Shown here one piece after another: positions 46,324-56,480 of a DNA stretch of 64,000 nucleotides. Both the position numbers and the translations under genes were made by a program. Source of the stretch: Ectothiorhodospira magna. Its GTDB lineage: Bacteria > Pseudomonadota > Gammaproteobacteria > Ectothiorhodospirales > Ectothiorhodospiraceae. The DNA lies in assembly GCF_900110965.1 (NCBI RefSeq), contig NZ_FOFO01000016.1, positions 1 through 64,000 on the forward strand, written 5' to 3'. A model generated the notes under the pieces. The model ran no database searches. It was not told the origin of the DNA and saw only the letters and a program-made list of their open reading frames with translations. The stretch's first letter is position 1; every line of letters begins with the position of its first letter.

Positions 46324-46667
46324 GCCGATACAGTCATCAAAGTCAGTGAGAGGGTTGCAATTTACTTTTTTTGGGGGATGTATCATTTTCAATGGATTGC
46401 CATGACCCCCCAGACCAAACTATACTCAAACCGGGTTAAAAAAAGTACAGAAACAACCCCCTCTTGATTTTGGGGTAAGCCTGATCCAGAAAGCCGCAAT
46501 CCCAACAGGCCATCATCATGCAACACATTGACCCCTGTCTGGGTCAATGTCCTGATGTTTTTCGGCCAGGTCTTTCAATGCGGTCCGGTGGACAGGAGTC
46601 CCGTCTTTGCATCGGGTCACCCGTTACCCTCTTCATATTCACACTCATCATACAACCCACAACACTG
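46324..46667. other. Non-coding gap with a 10-bp operator-like dyad
   Basis: The stretch separates divergent genes and contains a perfect inverted repeat, ACATTGACCC (46525-46534) and GGGTCAATGT (46541-46550), with a 6-base spacer. Base composition is poorer in G+C than the coding regions around it. The dyad could be a repressor site for the winged-helix gene downstream. I see no gene here; short frames that cross it have no supporting features. Confidence 0.5.
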
Positions 46668-46725
46668 TACAGGAGGACGCGATATCCTTCCCCACCCTGC
46701 AGGATGGGGGTTTTCGCGCAAAATA
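46668..46725 (+). promoter_or_regulatory. Structured leader element, copy B (before winged-helix gene)
   Basis: It begins TACAGGAGGACGCGA (46668-46682, identical to copy A at 14513-14499). It then has CCTTCCCC, CCTGCAGG, GGGGGTTT and TCGCG, and ends at AAATAATG. CGCGA pairs with TCGCG as an outer stem; CCCCA (46690-46694) pairs with TGGGG inside. The GC hairpin plus TTTT resembles a terminator placed 12 bases before the start codon. A short frame QEDA...RAK ends in TAA overlapping the ATG. Confidence 0.55.
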
Positions 46726-47190
46726 ATGACGAACGATATTCTCAATGGCATGACCTCGGCGGAAATCTATGCACTGGCACGCCAACGTGAAGCCCAGGAA
46801 AATGAACAGGCCGAACAGGCCTGCCGGGAAAAACTGGAAACACTAAAAGCCCAGCGCAAAGACCTGATTGCCCGACAGACCGCCGAACTGGCAGCCATCG
46901 ACCGGGACATCAAGGCCCTGGGTGGCCGGGTTCCCCCAGGGCGCAAAAGCCCTGCCGGCGAAGGCAGGAACGGAGACGAGGGTGACGCAGGCCAAAGCGC
47001 ATCCGGCGTTGGCCTGAGCAAAATGGTACTGGATCTGATCCATGAGCGGGGGGAAATGACCACCAAGGCACTTCGCCAGGAACTCCAGTCCCAGGGCGTA
47101 GAGACCCGTCACATCAGCCAGACCCTGGCCTATCTCAAGCGCAACAATCGCCTGCGCAATATCAGCCGGGGTGTCTACGGTCCCCTCTGA
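46726..47190 (+). CDS. Hypothetical protein: N-terminal coiled coil, C-terminal winged helix
   Basis: Encodes 154 residues. Residues about 10-66 are a charged coiled coil (LARQREAQENEQAEQACREK and the following helix), 67-95 a Gly/Pro-rich linker, and 96-154 a winged-helix-like fold (LIHERGEMTTKALRQELQSQ, then VETRHISQTLAYLKRNNRLR and RGVYGPL). It looks like a dimeric DNA-binding protein, perhaps a local regulator, but I recognise no family. The start directly follows the leader element; no ordinary ribosome site lies in the usual window, which hints at translation coupled to the leader. A stable hairpin (47223-47255) follows the stop. Confidence 0.65.
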   Translation: MTNDILNGMTSAEIYALARQREAQENEQAEQACREKLETLKAQRKDLIARQTAELAAIDRDIKALGGRVPPGRKSPAGEGRNGDEGDAGQSASGVGLSKMVLDLIHERGEMTTKALRQELQSQGVETRHISQTLAYLKRNNRLRNISRGVYGPL

Positions 47191-47544
47191 CCCGCTTCCA
47201 GGATGGGATCCCCCCGGCATCGGCTCCGAAAGGTGGGTTAAGGGCCTTTCGGAGCACCAATCCCCGTCCAATCCCTGCCGAGGGCAAATTTTTTATCTTC
47301 AAAGCGCCCTCTTTTCTGGCGGCCTGTATTACGGCAACAAATTGATGCATAGGGAAAAATACCCCTTTCCCCACAGGGTCTGCCAAAATTTGAGGGCATC
47401 AGAAGGGCGGGATGCTATAGCATATGAGCCATTAAGCGGATAGACTGGCTCTGTGTGGTGGTACAGGTTGTCCGTTTAACGTCGGCACGGGAACCGCTGC
47501 ATGGCGCTGTAGTTAACTTGAAAGATCAGATTGAGGTTTAGTCA
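47191..47544 (+). promoter_or_regulatory. 354-bp gap: hairpin end of upstream gene and long csp leader
   Basis: GCTCCGAAAGG (47223-47233) and CCTTTCGGAGC (47245-47255) form an 11-bp stem 33 bp after the winged-helix gene, probably its transcription end although no T-run follows. The rest leads to the cold-shock gene. TTGAGG near 47390, then 17 bases and TGCTAT, is a weak promoter candidate that would leave a 5' leader of about 130 bases, as is common for cold-shock genes whose leader RNA changes fold with temperature. Confidence 0.4.
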
Positions 47545-47751
47545 ATGTCTACCGGTACTGTTAAGTGGTTCAATGAAACGAAGGGTTTTGGCTTTATCGC
47601 CCCTGCAGACGGTGGTGCCGACGTGTTCGTGCATTACTCCGCCATCAACTCCGATGGCTTCAAGACCCTGGCTGAAGGCCAGAAGGTCAACTACCAGGTT
47701 CAGCAGGGTCCCAAGGGCCTGCAGGCCGTCAATGTGACCATCGACGCCTAA
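47545..47751 (+). CDS. CspA-family cold-shock protein
   Basis: Encodes 68 residues, a single cold-shock domain: [18 protein letters not shown] with RNP1 (KGFGFI, 13-18) and RNP2 (VFVHY, 27-31), ending [10 protein letters not shown]. It binds single-stranded RNA and DNA as an RNA chaperone. Whether it is cold-induced or constitutive cannot be read from the protein; the long leader favours regulation. Two terminators follow. Confidence 0.96.
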   Translation: MSTGTVKWFNETKGFGFIAPADGGADVFVHYSAINSDGFKTLAEGQKVNYQVQQGPKGLQAVNVTIDA

Positions 47752-47767
47752 ACGTTCTGTCCCTGCT

Positions 47768-47811
47768 GGAGCTGGAGTCCCTGCAACGGGGTTCCAGCTC
47801 CTTCTTTTTTT
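47768..47811 (+). terminator. Rho-independent terminator of csp
   Basis: GGAGCTGGA (47768-47776) pairs with TCCAGCTCC (47793-47801), and a seven-T run follows (47805-47811), 17 bp after the csp stop. Confidence 0.92.
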
Positions 47812-47813
47812 CA

Positions 47814-47834
47814 GCCCGCGTCGTCGGGCGTTTT
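47814..47834 (+). terminator. Second, short terminator after csp
   Basis: GCCCG (47814-47818) pairs with CGGGC (47825-47829), followed by GTTTT. It lies three bases past the first terminator's T-run and would act as a back-up. Confidence 0.6.
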
Positions 47835-47990
47835 CAGTTGTACTGCCGACCTTCTCTCTGATCTGCCGGACAGGGATGTTCTAGCGATTTGGCATATTGC
47901 CGCCCACGACCCCAAAACCGGGGGCTTGTGGTGCCCAGTACAGAGAGGGCGCTTCCCTGCACCCTCCAGATCAATACCGCTTAATATCTG

Positions 47991-48479
47991 CTAGTGATCG
48001 TTGGCGGCACCGATGCCGTGGGCATGGCCGTGGTCCATCTCCTCCGGGGTGGCATCTCGCACGTCATGGATTTTGACCTGAAAGTTCAAGGTCACGCCCG
48101 CCAGGGGATGGTTGGCATCAATCACCACATTGTCACCATCAATGGCAGTGATGGTGACCACCTGCATACCGCCGTTGTCGCCACCGGCATGGAACTGCAT
48201 GCCCACTTCCAGTTCATCCACGCCCTGAAACTGACTGCGGTTGAGGGTATGAACAAGGCCGTCATCCCGTGGGCCATAGGCCTGTTCGGGCGCCACCTTG
48301 ACCGTCAGTTCATCACCGGCCTGCTTGCCTTCCAAAGCCTGCTCCAGCCCAGGAATGATATTTCTGGCACCGTGGAGATAGGCAAAGGGTGCCTGCCCGG
48401 AAGACTGGTCGATCACCCGGCCATCCTCGTCGGTGAGCGTGTATTCGATGCTGACTACCTTGTTGCTGCCGATCTGCAT
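47991..48479 (-). CDS. SlyD-like FKBP-type peptidyl-prolyl isomerase
   Basis: Encodes 162 residues. The FKBP half (VSIEYTLTDEDGRVIDQSSG, FAYLHGARNIIPGLEQALEG) is interrupted by an insert-in-flap chaperone domain (about 70-125), the SlyD/FkpB arrangement. The C-terminus is short but carries several His (DHGHAHGIG and final DH), less than the metal-binding tail of E. coli SlyD. It would catalyse prolyl isomerisation and chaperone folding, possibly with some nickel binding. It is transcribed leftwards 97 bp after rnd. Confidence 0.9.
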   Translation of the reverse strand: MQIGSNKVVSIEYTLTDEDGRVIDQSSGQAPFAYLHGARNIIPGLEQALEGKQAGDELTVKVAPEQAYGPRDDGLVHTLNRSQFQGVDELEVGMQFHAGGDNGGMQVVTITAIDGDNVVIDANHPLAGVTLNFQVKIHDVRDATPEEMDHGHAHGIGAANDH

Positions 48480-48576
48480 AAGGCCGATCCTTTGATGCTT
48501 TGAATGGAGTCCCAGTCTAACGCGGCTGGCATGCCCAGATCACCTGCAGGAACAGCCAGGCGGATTAAAGCAGCAA

Positions 48577-49719
48577 TCAATCTAGGTGCAATTGTCCAGA
48601 CTCGACCCGTATGGCCTGTTGTCCCTGCAACCACTGTTGCAGGGTATTGCCCGCCAGACGGGCGCGCCACCCCTGGAGCAGGATGCAGTCGGCCTGGCCG
48701 GCAACCAGACTTTCCACATCCCTGCGGTTACCAATGGCCGCCGGACTGATGCCATGTTGCTGCGCCTGATAGCGCAGCAAACCCATGGCCACATCCACCA
48801 GAACTTCCTGGGCCGGTGAGAGCTGAATCAGAGGCGGTAAGCTGGGCCAGGCATCCCGGGGACATTGCGCCCCCTTTTGCACCAGCTCCAGCAAAGTCTG
48901 GCTGTATCGGCGCAGGATCGTATCCTGCAGGCCCCGGGTTCGGCTCAGTCTGGCCATGTTGGACGGCTTGCGGCGGGCCAGGTCCAAAATCACCTCATCC
49001 TGCAACAGCCAGCGACGGGGCTGGTTCGTTCGCATGGCCTCCTCCTCCCGCCAGCAGACCAGTTCCTTGACAATGGCCAACTGGCTGCCCCGCAGGGTAT
49101 GGATGCCCCGGATGCGGCGCCACAACATTTCACAGGTCGACTGTGTGACCGGATTAAAAAGGTTCCGGGAATCTTCCCACAGCCAGGACAGGCGATCATT
49201 GCGTTCCAGGGCATCGTGGATCAGGGGATAGGCGCGGGCCAGATAGCGCACATCGTCCGCTGCATAATTCAGCTGCTCGGGATCCAGGGGGCGTCGGGAC
49301 CAGTCGGTACGAGACTGGCCTTTTTCCAGGGACACCCCCAGCACAGCCTGGACCATCTTGGCGTATCCGATTTGATCGCCATAGCCCAACAGGGCGGCAG
49401 CCACCTGGGTATCAAATACCTGGGTGGGTATAAACCCCTCCCGATAGTAGAGGACTTCCAGATCCTGAGCCGCCGCGTGAAATACTTTGACCAGATCCGG
49501 GCGGCGCAACAGGTGAGTCAGGGGGGTCAGGTCATCCAGCGCCAGGGGATCGATACAGACCACCTGATCCAAAGTGGCCACCTGAATCAGGCAGAGCTTG
49601 GGGTAGTAGGTTTTTTCCCGGATAAATTCCGTATCCAGCGCCAGCCAGGTACAAGGTTCCAGTGCCTGACACAGGGCTTCGAGGGCTTCGGGAGTGTCGA
49701 TAAAGCGTGCTTGGTCCAT
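48577..49719 (-). CDS. rnd: Ribonuclease D
   Basis: Encodes 380 residues. The DEDD exonuclease domain begins WLALDTEFIREKTYYPKLCLIQ (Asp29, Glu31), continues with VFHAAAQDLEVL and ends LNYAADDVRYLARAY; an HRDC domain follows near 215-290. It trims tRNA and other RNA 3' ends. Length agrees with E. coli (375). It lies 59 bp downstream of mreD on the same strand and may be partly co-transcribed. Confidence 0.95.
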   Translation of the reverse strand: MDQARFIDTPEALEALCQALEPCTWLALDTEFIREKTYYPKLCLIQVATLDQVVCIDPLALDDLTPLTHLLRRPDLVKVFHAAAQDLEVLYYREGFIPTQVFDTQVAAALLGYGDQIGYAKMVQAVLGVSLEKGQSRTDWSRRPLDPEQLNYAADDVRYLARAYPLIHDALERNDRLSWLWEDSRNLFNPVTQSTCEMLWRRIRGIHTLRGSQLAIVKELVCWREEEAMRTNQPRRWLLQDEVILDLARRKPSNMARLSRTRGLQDTILRRYSQTLLELVQKGAQCPRDAWPSLPPLIQLSPAQEVLVDVAMGLLRYQAQQHGISPAAIGNRRDVESLVAGQADCILLQGWRARLAGNTLQQWLQGQQAIRVESGQLHLD

Positions 49720-49778
49720 GGCTTGATCAAGGTTTCCTGGTAGTCAAGGGAATCTTGGCTGCACGGCGAACGTTTGGG

Positions 49779-50270
49779 TCAAGCCAGGCTCAGACACCAG
49801 CGCCGTCGTACGCCACGCAGCAGAATGAAAATCAACGGCCACAGCAACAGGCTCGAAAGTACCGGCGCCCAGTACAGCCAGGTGCCTGGCCCATGTCCGG
49901 TGATGCCATAGACCCACAATACCATCAGCTTGAACAGGGCCACCATGACGCCCACCGTAATGGCCTGTTGCCATAGGGGATAGACCCGCACCCGCTGATG
50001 GACCCGAATGCTGATCCAGGCGATCATGGCCATGGCCAGGGCATGCTGACCCAACAGGGCACCCTTGGTCACATCCAGCAACAGGCCCAATCCCCAGGCA
50101 CTGCCCACACCCACCCGCCGGGGCAAGGCCATGCTCCAGTAAATCACTGCCATCGCCACCCATTCCGGACGCCAGTACACCCATTGATCCGGCAAAGGGA
50201 TGATGGTCAGTACAAAAGCCACCAGCAAGGTCACGGGAATGACCAGCAGCAGGCCCCGCAGTTTATCCAT
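49779..50270 (-). CDS. mreD: Rod shape-determining protein MreD
   Basis: Encodes 163 residues (E. coli 162), a small protein of five to six membrane helices (LLLVIPVTLLVAFVLTIIP and onward) ending in LRGVRRRWCLSLA. It joins MreB, MreC, RodA and PBP2 in the elongasome. GGAG lies seven bases before the ATG at 50270, so that start is preferred over 50276. It overlaps the end of mreC by 8 bp. Confidence 0.93.
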   Translation of the reverse strand: MDKLRGLLLVIPVTLLVAFVLTIIPLPDQWVYWRPEWVAMAVIYWSMALPRRVGVGSAWGLGLLLDVTKGALLGQHALAMAMIAWISIRVHQRVRVYPLWQQAITVGVMVALFKLMVLWVYGITGHGPGTWLYWAPVLSSLLLWPLIFILLRGVRRRWCLSLA

Positions 50271-51147
50271 CGCCATGCTCCGTGCCGTGGGTATCACCCT
50301 GTTCCTGTTGCGGGTCTGATCCACCATCGGCAGGCCACAGCAGCAGCACCTCTCTGGAACGGTCCAGATGGGCCATGGGTTGGGCATCCACCACCGCAAA
50401 GGGTTCCCCTGAGGGGCGATCGACCCGAATGACCCTGGCCACCGGATAGTCGGCAGGAAAGCGTCCACCCAGCCCGGAGGTGCTGATGATATCGCCAGGT
50501 TCAATGTCTTCACTGGGCGGAATAAACCGTAATGACAGACGCTCCGGATTGCCAGTCCCCACCGCCAGGGTCCGCAGACCGGTACGATTGACCTGTACCG
50601 GCAGCGCATGGCTGGGGTCGGAGATCAACAAGGCCACACTGTGCAGGGTATTCACTTCCAGTACCTGTCCTACCACGCCGACAGCGTTGATCACCGGTTG
50701 CCCCGGATAGACACCGTGAATCCGTCCCTTGTTCACCAGAATCTGCTGGCGAAAAGGGTCCAGATCCACCGCCAGCAATTCAGCAATCACCACCTGTTCC
50801 CGTAAGCGGGAAGAGGTATCCAGCAAGGCCCGCAGTCGTTCATTTTCTGTTTCCAGGGCTTCAAAGCGCAACAGCAGACCGCGTAATTTCAGTTGCTCTT
50901 CCCGCAGTTGGCGGTTTTCTGCGATCAGGGATTGATGGCTGGAAAACTGCTCCACCACCCAATATCCCCCCCGCACGGGTAAATCCGCCAGATACTGAAT
51001 CGGATACACCAGCAGCGCCAGGGTGGATTTGACCTGTTGCAGATGGTGATGGCGATGGTCCAGGGTCATGAGCACCAGGGACAACACCACACACAACGCC
51101 AGCCGGAAAGCGGGAGAAGGCCCCAGATTGAAGAGCGGCTGTTTGAT
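50263..51147 (-). CDS. mreC: Rod shape-determining protein MreC (apparent ATC start)
   Basis: Encodes 294 residues if it starts at ATC 51147-51145. The frame upstream of the first usual start codon (TTG at 51096) still reads like MreC: IKQPLFNLGPSPAFRLAL leads into the membrane helix, as in relatives that begin MIKPLF or similar. A perfect AGGAGG (51160-51155) stands seven bases before the ATC, and no ATG, GTG or TTG exists in frame there. Starting at the TTG would cut the membrane anchor. The rest has the coiled coil (about 75-115) and the MreC beta domains (NKGRIHGVYPGQPVI, ISDPSHALPVQV, TSGLGGRFPADYPVARV). The protein scaffolds the elongasome in the periplasm. Confidence 0.9.
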   Translation of the reverse strand: MKQPLFNLGPSPAFRLALCVVLSLVLMTLDHRHHHLQQVKSTLALLVYPIQYLADLPVRGGYWVVEQFSSHQSLIAENRQLREEQLKLRGLLLRFEALETENERLRALLDTSSRLREQVVIAELLAVDLDPFRQQILVNKGRIHGVYPGQPVINAVGVVGQVLEVNTLHSVALLISDPSHALPVQVNRTGLRTLAVGTGNPERLSLRFIPPSEDIEPGDIISTSGLGGRFPADYPVARVIRVDRPSGEPFAVVDAQPMAHLDRSREVLLLWPADGGSDPQQEQGDTHGTEHGDG

Positions 51148-51240
51148 GGCAGACCCTCCTGCAGAAACGAATGCCGACCCTGGCCGGACAGAAGGTGGGA
51201 TATGCCGAGAGACAATGCGGGTCGGCGGATGAGGCGGGTG

Positions 51241-52323
<1,083 letters not shown>

Positions 52324-52413
52324 CTATCAACCAGAGGAGGCTTTGGGCAAGGCGCAGACTGTGCTACTTTACGCAGTTTGGCCCTAAACAACGGAAACAT
52401 TCCGGAGTCCGTC

Positions 52414-52701
52414 ATGTCCCTGTCACAAGAACAGGTCCAGAAGATCGCTCACCTGGCCCGCCTGGGCGTGGAAGCGCAGGCGCTGGACACCTACGCCCGT
52501 ACCCTGTCGGACATTCTGGATTTTGTGGAACAGATGGACGGTGTGGATACCGAGGGCGTAGAGCCCATGGCCCATCCCCTGGAACTGTCCCAGCGCCTGC
52601 GTGCCGATGTCCCCACCGAGACGGACCAGCGGGCGCATTTTCAGGATATTGCTCCGGCAGTGGAGGACGGCCTCTACCTGGTCCCCAGGGTCATCGAATG
52701 A
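52414..52701 (+). CDS. gatC: Aspartyl/glutamyl-tRNA amidotransferase subunit C
   Basis: Encodes 95 residues of the GatC belt that wraps GatA and GatB (LSQEQVQKIAHLARLGVEAQ, LSDILDFVEQMDGVDTEGVEP, FQDIAPAVEDGLYLVPRVIE). It is needed for stable transamidation of mischarged Glu-tRNA-Gln or Asp-tRNA-Asn. It starts the gatCAB operon, divergent from mreB. Confidence 0.97.
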   Translation: MSLSQEQVQKIAHLARLGVEAQALDTYARTLSDILDFVEQMDGVDTEGVEPMAHPLELSQRLRADVPTETDQRAHFQDIAPAVEDGLYLVPRVIE

Positions 52702-52766
52702 TCCGATGGCCGCCCGCTGTGCAGTGAGCCTGAACCGCCCAACGGCCTTCAAACACGGAATTTCCC

Positions 52767-54221
52767 ATGCACCACAAGACCCTCGCTGAACTTGCCGCCG
52801 CCCTCGGGGACGGCAAAGTATCCAGTGTTGAACTCACCGAGCACTTTCTGCGGCGCATCGAATCCCTGGATCATCGGCTCAACAGCCTGATCACCGTCAC
52901 CGGGGAGCAGGCCCTGGAGACAGCCCGTGCCGCCGACGCCGCCCGGGCCAGGGGCGAGGCCGGACCGCTGACCGGCGTGCCCATTGTTCACAAGGACATC
53001 TTCTGCACCGAGGGCGTGCGCACCTCCTGCGCCTCCCGCATGCTGGACAACTTCATCTCCCCCTACGATGCGGGGGTGGTGGAGCGCTTCAAGGCCGTCG
53101 GCTGCCCGGTGCTGGGCAAGACCAACATGGACGAGTTCGCCATGGGGTCTTCCAACGAGACCAGTGACTACGGTCCGGTGAACAATCCCTGGGACACCCA
53201 GCGGGTGCCCGGTGGCTCCTCCGGGGGTTCCGCCGCCGCGGTGGCGGCCCGCCTCGCCCCGGGGGCGACGGGGACCGATACCGGCGGCTCCATCCGCCAG
53301 CCGGCGGCCCTGACCGGCATTACCGGCCTCAAGCCCACCTACGGACGGGTCTCCCGCTGGGGCATGATCGCCTTTGCCTCCAGTCTGGACCAGGGCGGCC
53401 CCATGGCCCGTACCGCCGAGGACTGCGGCCTGATGCTCAACGTCATGGCCGGTTTCGACGAGCGGGATTCCACCAGCCTGGAGCGCCCGGCGGAAGACTT
53501 CAATGCCCGCCTCAATACCACCCTCAAGGGCCTGAAGATCGGCCTGCCGCGGGAGTTCTTCGGCGAGGGCATGGACCCGGGCGTGGCCCGGGTGATCGAT
53601 GAGGCCATTGATTTCTACAAGAAGCTGGGGGCCGACTTCGTCGAAGTGGCGTTGCCCCATTCCGGTCTGTCGGTGCCGGTTTACTATGTGGTGGCGCCGG
53701 CGGAGTGTTCTTCCAACCTGGCCCGTTTTGACGGCGTTCGCTACGGTTACCGCTGCGAGGACCCCAAGGACCTGATGGACCTCTACATGCGCTCCCGGGG
53801 GGAAGGCTTCGGACCCGAGGTGCAGCGCCGCATCATGGTGGGTACCTATGCCCTCTCGGCCGGGTATTTCGATGCCTATTACCTCAAGGCCCAGAAGATC
53901 CGTCGCCTGATCGCCGACGATTTTCGCCAGGCCTTCGGGCAGGTGGATGTGATCCTGGCGCCCACCACCCCGACCACGGCCTTCCGCCTGGGGGAGAAGA
54001 CCGCCGACCCGGTGACCATGTACCTGTCGGACATCTACACCATCGCGGTCAATCTGGCCGGACTGCCGGCCATGTCCCTGCCCGCCGGTTTTTCCGAGGG
54101 ACTGCCCGTGGGCATGCAGTTGATCGGCAACTATTTCGACGAAGCTCGCCTGCTGGGCGTGGCCCACCAGTACCAGCGGGGCACCGAGTGGCATCAGATG
54201 GCCCCCGCGGGCTTTGAATAA
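52767..54221 (+). CDS. gatA: Aspartyl/glutamyl-tRNA amidotransferase subunit A
   Basis: Encodes 484 residues of the amidase-signature family. The Lys-cisSer-Ser triad is Lys76 (VPIVHKDIF), the Ser in [15 protein letters not shown] (near 151) and the Ser in [12 protein letters not shown] (near 175). It releases ammonia from glutamine and passes it to GatB. It lies 65 bp after gatC; gatB is 24 bp on. Confidence 0.98.
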   Translation: MHHKTLAELAAALGDGKVSSVELTEHFLRRIESLDHRLNSLITVTGEQALETARAADAARARGEAGPLTGVPIVHKDIFCTEGVRTSCASRMLDNFISPYDAGVVERFKAVGCPVLGKTNMDEFAMGSSNETSDYGPVNNPWDTQRVPGGSSGGSAAAVAARLAPGATGTDTGGSIRQPAALTGITGLKPTYGRVSRWGMIAFASSLDQGGPMARTAEDCGLMLNVMAGFDERDSTSLERPAEDFNARLNTTLKGLKIGLPREFFGEGMDPGVARVIDEAIDFYKKLGADFVEVALPHSGLSVPVYYVVAPAECSSNLARFDGVRYGYRCEDPKDLMDLYMRSRGEGFGPEVQRRIMVGTYALSAGYFDAYYLKAQKIRRLIADDFRQAFGQVDVILAPTTPTTAFRLGEKTADPVTMYLSDIYTIAVNLAGLPAMSLPAGFSEGLPVGMQLIGNYFDEARLLGVAHQYQRGTEWHQMAPAGFE

Positions 54222-54245
54222 CTGTTGAGACCTGGGGTCTGAATA

Positions 54246-55682
54246 ATGATGGAATGGGAAACGGTCATCGGGCTGGAAATCCACGCCCAGCTGTCCACGC
54301 AATCCAAGATCTTTTCCGGCGCTTCCACCGCCTACGGCGCCGAGCCCAACACCCAGGCCTGCGCGGTGGACCTGGGGCTGCCCGGCGTGCTGCCGGTGCT
54401 GAACCGGGAAGCGGTGCGCATGGCCGTCAAGTTCGGCCTGGCCATCGGTGCGCCCATTGCGCCCCGCTCAATCTTCGCCCGCAAGAATTACTTCTATCCG
54501 GACCTGCCCAAGGGGTATCAGATCTCCCAGTATGAGCTGCCCGTGGTGGGGCGTGGGCAGGTGGACATCGAGTTGGAAGACGGCCAGACCCGTACCATCG
54601 GTGTCACCCGGGCTCACCTGGAAGAAGACGCGGGCAAGAGTCTGCACGAGGATTACCACGGCATGACCGGGGTGGACCTGAACCGTGCCGGCACCCCCTT
54701 GCTGGAGATCGTCTCCGAGCCGGACATGCGCTCCGCCCGCGAAGCGGTGGCCTACATGAAGAAGATCCACGCCCTGGTGCGTTATCTGGAGATCTGTGAC
54801 GGCAACATGCAGGAAGGCTCCTTCCGTTGTGATGCCAATGTGTCCGTGCGCCGCAAGGGCACCGAGAAGTTCGGCACCCGGACCGAGATCAAGAACCTCA
54901 ACTCCTTCCGGTTCCTGGAGCGGGCCATTCACTTCGAGGTGGAGCGTCAGATCGACATCCTGGAAGGCGGTGGCGCGGTGGTGCAGGAGACCCGCCTGTT
55001 CGACCCGGACAAGGGGGAAACCCGCTCCATGCGTTCCAAGGAGGAGGCCAATGACTATCGCTATTTCCCCGATCCCGATCTGTTGCCCCTGGACATCGAG
55101 CCCGCCTTCATCGAACAGGTCCGGGGTTCCCTGCCGGAGTTGCCGGACGAGAAAAAGCACCGTTTCATGAACGATCACGGCCTGTCCGCCTATGATGCCG
55201 GCGTACTCACCGCCAGCCGGGAAATGGCCGAATACTTCGAACAGGTGGCGGCTGCCGTGGAAGGTCAGGCCAAGCTGGCGGCCAACTGGGTGATGGGGGA
55301 GCTGACCGGCGCCCTCAACCGGGAAAGCCGGGAGATCACCGACAGCCCCGTCTCCGCCGAGGCCCTGGGGGGACTACTGCGACGCATCCAGGACAACACC
55401 ATCTCTGGCAAGATCGCCAAGGAGGTCTTCGAGGCCATGTGGGCCGGTGAAGGCGATGCGGATCAAGTGATCGAGGGCAAGGGGCTCAAGCAGATCACCG
55501 ATACCGGTGCCATCGAGCAAGTGATCGATCAGGTGATTGCCGACAATCCTTCCCAGCTGGAGCAGTACCGTAGCGGCAAGGACAAGCTGTTCGGCTTCTT
55601 CGTCGGTCAGGTGATGAAGCGCACCGGCGGCAAGGCCAACCCCGCCCAGGTGAACGATCTGCTCAAGCAGAAGCTGTCCTGA
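54246..55682 (+). CDS. gatB: Aspartyl/glutamyl-tRNA amidotransferase subunit B
   Basis: Encodes 478 residues: [22 protein letters not shown] start, kinase-like cradle with [46 protein letters not shown], and a YqeY-like tail that grips tRNA. It phosphorylates and amidates the mischarged Glu or Asp on tRNA. Two adjacent ATGs (54246, 54249) are possible starts; relatives usually begin with a single Met before the WE motif. Confidence 0.98.
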   Translation: MMEWETVIGLEIHAQLSTQSKIFSGASTAYGAEPNTQACAVDLGLPGVLPVLNREAVRMAVKFGLAIGAPIAPRSIFARKNYFYPDLPKGYQISQYELPVVGRGQVDIELEDGQTRTIGVTRAHLEEDAGKSLHEDYHGMTGVDLNRAGTPLLEIVSEPDMRSAREAVAYMKKIHALVRYLEICDGNMQEGSFRCDANVSVRRKGTEKFGTRTEIKNLNSFRFLERAIHFEVERQIDILEGGGAVVQETRLFDPDKGETRSMRSKEEANDYRYFPDPDLLPLDIEPAFIEQVRGSLPELPDEKKHRFMNDHGLSAYDAGVLTASREMAEYFEQVAAAVEGQAKLAANWVMGELTGALNRESREITDSPVSAEALGGLLRRIQDNTISGKIAKEVFEAMWAGEGDADQVIEGKGLKQITDTGAIEQVIDQVIADNPSQLEQYRSGKDKLFGFFVGQVMKRTGGKANPAQVNDLLKQKLS

Positions 55683-55696
55683 CCCATTCAATCCCC

Positions 55697-55719
55697 TCTC
55701 CCCCTGGGGAGGGGGGAGA
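55697..55719. terminator. C/G-rich palindrome between convergent genes
   Basis: TCTCCCCC (55697-55704) and GGGGGAGA (55712-55719) form an 8-bp stem between the ends of gatB and the moeB-like gene. It resembles the palindrome at 2032-2061 in sequence and setting, and probably ends transcripts from both sides. Confidence 0.55.
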
Positions 55720-55736
55720 ACCCGGTAGTTCCCTGC

Positions 55737-56480
55737 TTACCCCCCGCCGCAGACGGTGCAGCCGGGGTCTTTTTTCACCCGGATGCTGCGCCATTCCATC
55801 GCCAGGGCATCCAGCAGCAGCAGCCGCCCCCGAACCGTGGGCAGACCCAGCAGCAGTTTCAGGGCCTCGGTGGCCTGCAGCGTTCCCATCACTCCCGGCA
55901 GACTGGCCAGGATTCCGTTGCGGCTGCAGGTCTCGGCGGTCTCCTCGCCTTCTCCGTAGAGACAGTGATAGCAGGGGCTGTCCGCCACCCGGGGCTCGAA
56001 TACCGACAGCTGCCCCTCCAGCCGGATCACCGCCGCCGATACCAGCGGGGTACCCGTGGCCACACAGGCCCGGTTGACCGCAAAGCGGGTGGCGAAGTTG
56101 TCGCAACAGTCCAGCACCACGTCCACATCGGCCATGGCCCGGGCCAGGGCATCCCCTGTCAGGGCCTGATCGATGCAGGTCACCTGCACCAGGGGGTTGA
56201 TCCCGGCAATGGATTCCTCGGCCGAGGTCACCTTGGGCCGACCGATGCGGTCGGTACGATGGATGATCTGGCGCTGCAGGTTGGACAGATCCACCCGGTC
56301 GAAGTCCACCAGGGTGAGCCGGCCCACGCCGGCGGCGGCCAGGTACAGGGCCACGGGACTGCCCAGCCCCCCCAGGCCGATGATCAGGGCATGGGACTGC
56401 CCCAGCCGTTCCTGACCCTCGTAGCCCACCTGGGGCAACAGGATCTGGCGACTGTAGCGCAGCAGGATCGGGTCATCCAT
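55737..56480 (-). CDS. MoeB/ThiF-family E1-like adenylyltransferase
   Basis: Encodes 247 residues (E. coli MoeB 249). [19 protein letters not shown], the nucleotide loop [35 protein letters not shown], and Zn pairs CYHC and CTVC mark the family. It adenylates the C-terminal glycine of a ubiquitin-like sulfur carrier (MoaD or ThiS). No rhodanese domain is attached. MoeB versus ThiF cannot be decided from this sequence alone. It overlaps the end of lipA by 8 bp, which is an unusual partnership, both being sulfur-related. Confidence 0.88.
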   Translation of the reverse strand: MDDPILLRYSRQILLPQVGYEGQERLGQSHALIIGLGGLGSPVALYLAAAGVGRLTLVDFDRVDLSNLQRQIIHRTDRIGRPKVTSAEESIAGINPLVQVTCIDQALTGDALARAMADVDVVLDCCDNFATRFAVNRACVATGTPLVSAAVIRLEGQLSVFEPRVADSPCYHCLYGEGEETAETCSRNGILASLPGVMGTLQATEALKLLLGLPTVRGRLLLLDALAMEWRSIRVKKDPGCTVCGGG

